A program made the translations under genes and the position numbers. 7,366 bases of DNA from Candidatus Saccharibacteria bacterium UBA5145 (lineage in GTDB: Bacteria; Patescibacteriota; Saccharimonadia; Saccharimonadales; UBA4665), in contig DHXX01000008.1 in the NCBI GenBank assembly GCA_002413865.1, forward strand, positions 1-7,366, written 5' to 3'. Shown one piece after another: positions 5,476 to 7,366 of the stretch; positions within the stretch are counted from its first letter, which is position 1, and the number at the start of each line of letters is the position of its first letter. The notes below the pieces were generated by a model that worked only from the letters and a program-made list of their open reading frames with translations, ran no database searches and was not told the DNA's origin.

Positions 5476-5496
5476 ATCCTGAACTTGTTTCAGGAT
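5476..5496. repeat. REP-like palindrome, copy 1
   Basis: A perfect 8-bp inverted repeat pairs ATCCTGAA (5476-5483) with TTCAGGAT (5489-5496) around CTTGT, 16 bases after the stop of the KwaB-like gene. It is preceded by GTC and followed by CCCA, flanks that also surround the palindrome at 7226-7243. Very similar GTCATCCTGAA...TTCAGGATC elements are scattered through many bacterial genomes. It could stabilise or end the upstream mRNA, but no T-run follows. Confidence 0.75.
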
Positions 5497-5508
5497 CCCA
5501 TAGGGTCG

Positions 5509-5562
5509 CTATCCGACTATCCAGCTATCCAGCTATTTTACTATCCTACTATCCACTATTTA
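5509..5562 (+). repeat. Array of seven 8-bp (last two 7-bp) tandem repeats
   Basis: Seven consecutive units begin with CTAT: CTATCCGA, CTATCCAG, CTATCCAG, CTATTTTA, CTATCCTA, CTATCCA and CTATTTA. The consensus is CTATCCNN. The two identical copies (5517-5524 and 5525-5532) suggest recent duplication by strand slippage. The array lies 50-80 bases upstream of the helicase promoter. The unit length is not a multiple of three and no gene crosses it. It resembles a small variable-number repeat; a protein-binding role is possible but unproven. Confidence 0.8.
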
Positions 5563-5606
5563 AGCTAAACTGAGAGTAAGACATTAAATTTTGAAGGGTT
5601 AGATTG

Positions 5607-5634
5607 TTGAAGCGTGCCCGCGGGGCGCTACAAT
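5607..5634 (+). promoter_or_regulatory. Helicase promoter with a palindrome in the spacer
   Basis: TTGAAG (5607-5612, four of six consensus bases) and TACAAT (5629-5634, five of six) are separated by 16 bases. Expected transcription start is near 5641, only 3 bases before the ATG at 5644. The spacer contains the 8-bp palindrome CCCGCGGG (5617-5624), within an outer GCG/CGC pair (5612-5614 and 5626-5628). This is where a repressor would block RNA polymerase, so it is a candidate operator. Confidence 0.5.
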
Positions 5635-5643
5635 CGGGAAATC

Positions 5644-7188
5644 ATGCGTCAAAAACAAGCCTTAGCTATTATGATGAGCGGTGCCAACGTCTTTTTGACG
5701 GGTGCGCCGGGAGCCGGCAAGACGTACCTGCTCAATCAGTTCGTCGGCCGGGCGATGCGCGCCGGCAAACGGGTGGCCGTCACCGCGAGCACCGGCATCG
5801 CCGCTACCCATCTGGGCGGCACGACAATTCACTCCTGGTCGGGTCTCGGCATCCGCGATGCGCTCAGCAGCGACGACCTGCAGTGGCTCAAGGGCAATGA
5901 CCGGCTCATCAAACGCTATAACAGCACCGATATTTTAGTAATTGACGAAGTCTCGATGTTGCACGGTGCCCGTCTCGACATGGTCAACGAAGCCGCCAAA
6001 CTACTGCGTCAAAACGAAGCGCCGTTTGGCGGCCTGCAAGTTATTCTGGTGGGGGATTTGTACCAACTACCGCCGATCAATCGTCACGGAGAAGCCGTCG
6101 ACTTCGTCCACACTTCGGCCACCTGGGCCGAACTGAATCCCAGTATTTGCTATATCACCGAACAGCACCGTCAGAGCGGCCACGACGGCTTGCTCGATTT
6201 ATTAGAAGCCATGCGGGCCGGTACGCTCGGCGACGAGCACCGTTACGTTGTCGGCGAGCGGATGGGCAAACAGCCGGCCGACGACGCCGTCGTGACGCGC
6301 CTGTACTCTCACAATCTCGATGTCGACGCCATCAACCAAAAACACCTTAATGCCATTGTCTACACCGGCAAGACCTTTCGGATGACGACCAAGGGCGGCA
6401 AGGCCCGTTTGGAGCAGCTCATCAAGAGTGTACTCGCGCCCGAAGAGCTGGTGCTAAAAGTCGGCGCCGAAGTTATGTTCGTGGCCAATAACTTTGCCGA
6501 GGGCTTCGTGAACGGTAGCCGCGGGCAGGTTGTTGCCTTTCAAGGCAGCACACCCGTCGTGGCGCTCGCCAATGGCCGAACCATCTACGTCGAGCCCCAC
6601 AGCTGGAGCTTGACTGAAGACGGCAAAGTTCGAGCCGAAGTCTCCCAATTGCCACTGCGTTTGGCGTGGGCGATTACGATTCACAAAAGCCAGGGCATGA
6701 GCTTAGACGCCGCTGAGATTGACCTGAGCCGGGCTTTCACGCCCGGGATGGGTTATGTGGCGCTAAGTCGGGTGCGCTCGCTCGAAGGACTCTACCTGAA
6801 AGGGGTCAACCGGATGGCCTTTACGATGCACCCAGCCATCCACGATCTTGACGCCACCCTGCGTCGAGCTTCTGGTGAACTGGCTATCTCGACCGAAGAT
6901 GTTACCGACGAGGCCGTGCCTTCCGCGTCCGCCAGCTCATCGTCGCAGTCCAGCGCGGCAATCGATCAGTCACTGCTTGCCAAACTAAAAAGGTGGCGCG
7001 CCAAACGCGCCGAAATCGACAGCGTACCCGCCTATGTGGTTGCCCACAACAAAGCCCTCGAGGCGATTGCGGCTTCGCCACCGACGACCGAAAATCAACT
7101 GTTGGCCCTGCCGGGGTTTGGCAGTAAAAAAGTCGAGTCGTACGGGATGGATATCCTGGCCATCGTCGCCAAACACTTGGCCAGCTAA
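5644..7188 (+). CDS. Pif1/RecD-like superfamily 1B helicase with C-terminal HRDC domain
   Basis: The product is a 514-residue ATP-driven DNA helicase, expected to move 5' to 3' as Pif1-type enzymes do and to act at replication forks, R-loops or recombination intermediates. Motifs run in order: Walker A GAPGAGKT (20-27), Ia AVTASTGIAA (45-54), Walker B VIDEVSML (99-106), III GDLYQLPPI (138-146), an arginine motif TEQHRQ (172-177), V AWAITIHKSQGMSLD (341-355) and VI YVALSRVRSLEGLYL (371-385). A Ser-rich linker (427-438) leads to an HRDC-type nucleic-acid-binding domain (about 443-512, with LLALPGFGSKKVESYG), as found in RecQ helicases and RNase D. I start at the ATG 5644 because MRQKQALAIMMSGANVFLTG matches the usual Pif1 N-terminus and a promoter abuts it. 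An upstream GTG (5614) would add 10 residues but lies inside that promoter. Confidence 0.93.
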   Translation: MRQKQALAIMMSGANVFLTGAPGAGKTYLLNQFVGRAMRAGKRVAVTASTGIAATHLGGTTIHSWSGLGIRDALSSDDLQWLKGNDRLIKRYNSTDILVIDEVSMLHGARLDMVNEAAKLLRQNEAPFGGLQVILVGDLYQLPPINRHGEAVDFVHTSATWAELNPSICYITEQHRQSGHDGLLDLLEAMRAGTLGDEHRYVVGERMGKQPADDAVVTRLYSHNLDVDAINQKHLNAIVYTGKTFRMTTKGGKARLEQLIKSVLAPEELVLKVGAEVMFVANNFAEGFVNGSRGQVVAFQGSTPVVALANGRTIYVEPHSWSLTEDGKVRAEVSQLPLRLAWAITIHKSQGMSLDAAEIDLSRAFTPGMGYVALSRVRSLEGLYLKGVNRMAFTMHPAIHDLDATLRRASGELAISTEDVTDEAVPSASASSSSQSSAAIDQSLLAKLKRWRAKRAEIDSVPAYVVAHNKALEAIAASPPTTENQLLALPGFGSKKVESYGMDILAIVAKHLAS

Positions 7189-7225
7189 ACTCAAATTATA
7201 CTGTCACCACACTCTTAAGCTGTCA

Positions 7226-7243
7226 TCCCAGCGCAAGCTGGGA
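7226..7243. repeat. REP-like palindrome, copy 2, GNRA loop
   Basis: TCCCAGC (7226-7232) pairs perfectly with GCTGGGA (7237-7243) around GCAA, a stable GNRA tetraloop when written as RNA. It begins 38 bases after the helicase stop. The flanks (GTCATCC before, GGACCCA after) match those of the copy at 5476-5496, while the arm sequence differs. A second small hairpin, CCAGT/ACTGG (7245-7249 with 7255-7259), follows. With no T-run it is not a clear intrinsic terminator, but it may mark the 3' end of the helicase mRNA. Confidence 0.72.
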
Positions 7244-7292
7244 CCCAGTCAATAACTGGCGACTTTAGGCGCTCCACATTAGTCATCGTCTT

Positions 7293-7302
7293 TCACTAGT
7301 GA
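7293..7302. repeat. 10-bp perfect palindrome TCACTAGTGA
   Basis: This lone 10-bp palindrome lies in the 178-base gene-free end of the window (7189-7366). No convincing gene is seen there. On the minus strand a 10-codon open frame (LAVQSKNIKK, then TAA) enters from the window edge at 7365 and could be the end of a convergent gene, but it is too short to call. The palindrome could be a protein-binding site or chance. Confidence 0.25.
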
Positions 7303-7366
7303 CCTCACCGCCTTTACATCAGCACCTATACTTTATTTTTTTATATTCTTACTTTGGACCGCCAAA

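Noticed and set aside
5509..5562. CRISPR array
   Set aside because: The units are 7-8 bases with no spacers, far shorter than CRISPR repeats. It is a simple tandem repeat.

Overview
This window looks like one end of an assembled contig from a small-genome bacterium. I favour the Patescibacteria (CPR), most likely Saccharibacteria (TM7). That is an inference from several things together: compact same-strand genes, a single-chain glycyl-tRNA synthetase, a stand-alone Pif1-type helicase with an HRDC tail, many genes of unknown function, and -10 boxes almost touching start codons. No rRNA or other taxonomic marker is present to settle it. All genes are on the + strand. Six of the seven complete genes end in TAA. 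The seventh ends in TGA followed directly by TAA. No TGA interrupts the long frames, so the code reads as standard.

Layout. The first 33 bases are an untrimmed Illumina Nextera (Tn5) adapter, not biology. Bases 36-125 may hold the tail of a truncated gene. At 240-725 there is a small exported or membrane-anchored protein of unknown function. Next comes a tight three-gene unit: glycyl-tRNA synthetase (787-2193), a HAD-family phosphatase whose ATG follows the synthetase stop with no gap, and ribonuclease HI, which overlaps the HAD stop by 4 bases (ATGA). A separate unknown protein with a very acidic central block follows (3329-4174). A structured 196-base gap then leads to a protein that resembles DUF4868/KwaB (4371-5459), the family of the Kiwa anti-phage effector. 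A 180-base spacer holds a REP-like palindrome, an array of 8-bp repeats and a promoter. The last gene is a Pif1/RecD-like helicase with a C-terminal HRDC domain (5644-7188). The end of the window (7189-7366) carries a second REP-like palindrome and no convincing gene.

How the genes may work together. The synthetase, HAD and RNase HI genes are housekeeping functions, probably co-transcribed and translationally coupled. The helicase and the KwaB-like protein both point to DNA transactions or phage defence, but they are separated by repeats and a new promoter, and no KwaA-like membrane partner is visible. A functional link is therefore only a suggestion.

The most interesting signals are these: (a) three genes have a -10-like box 6-10 bases before the ATG, which predicts leaderless or nearly leaderless mRNAs, and two of these promoters have an inverted repeat just upstream of the -10; (b) two intergenic palindromes share flanks but have different, still perfectly complementary arms; (c) an orphan KwaB-like gene sits behind a gap with several mutually exclusive hairpins; (d) an unknown protein has about half acidic residues across a 51-residue block.
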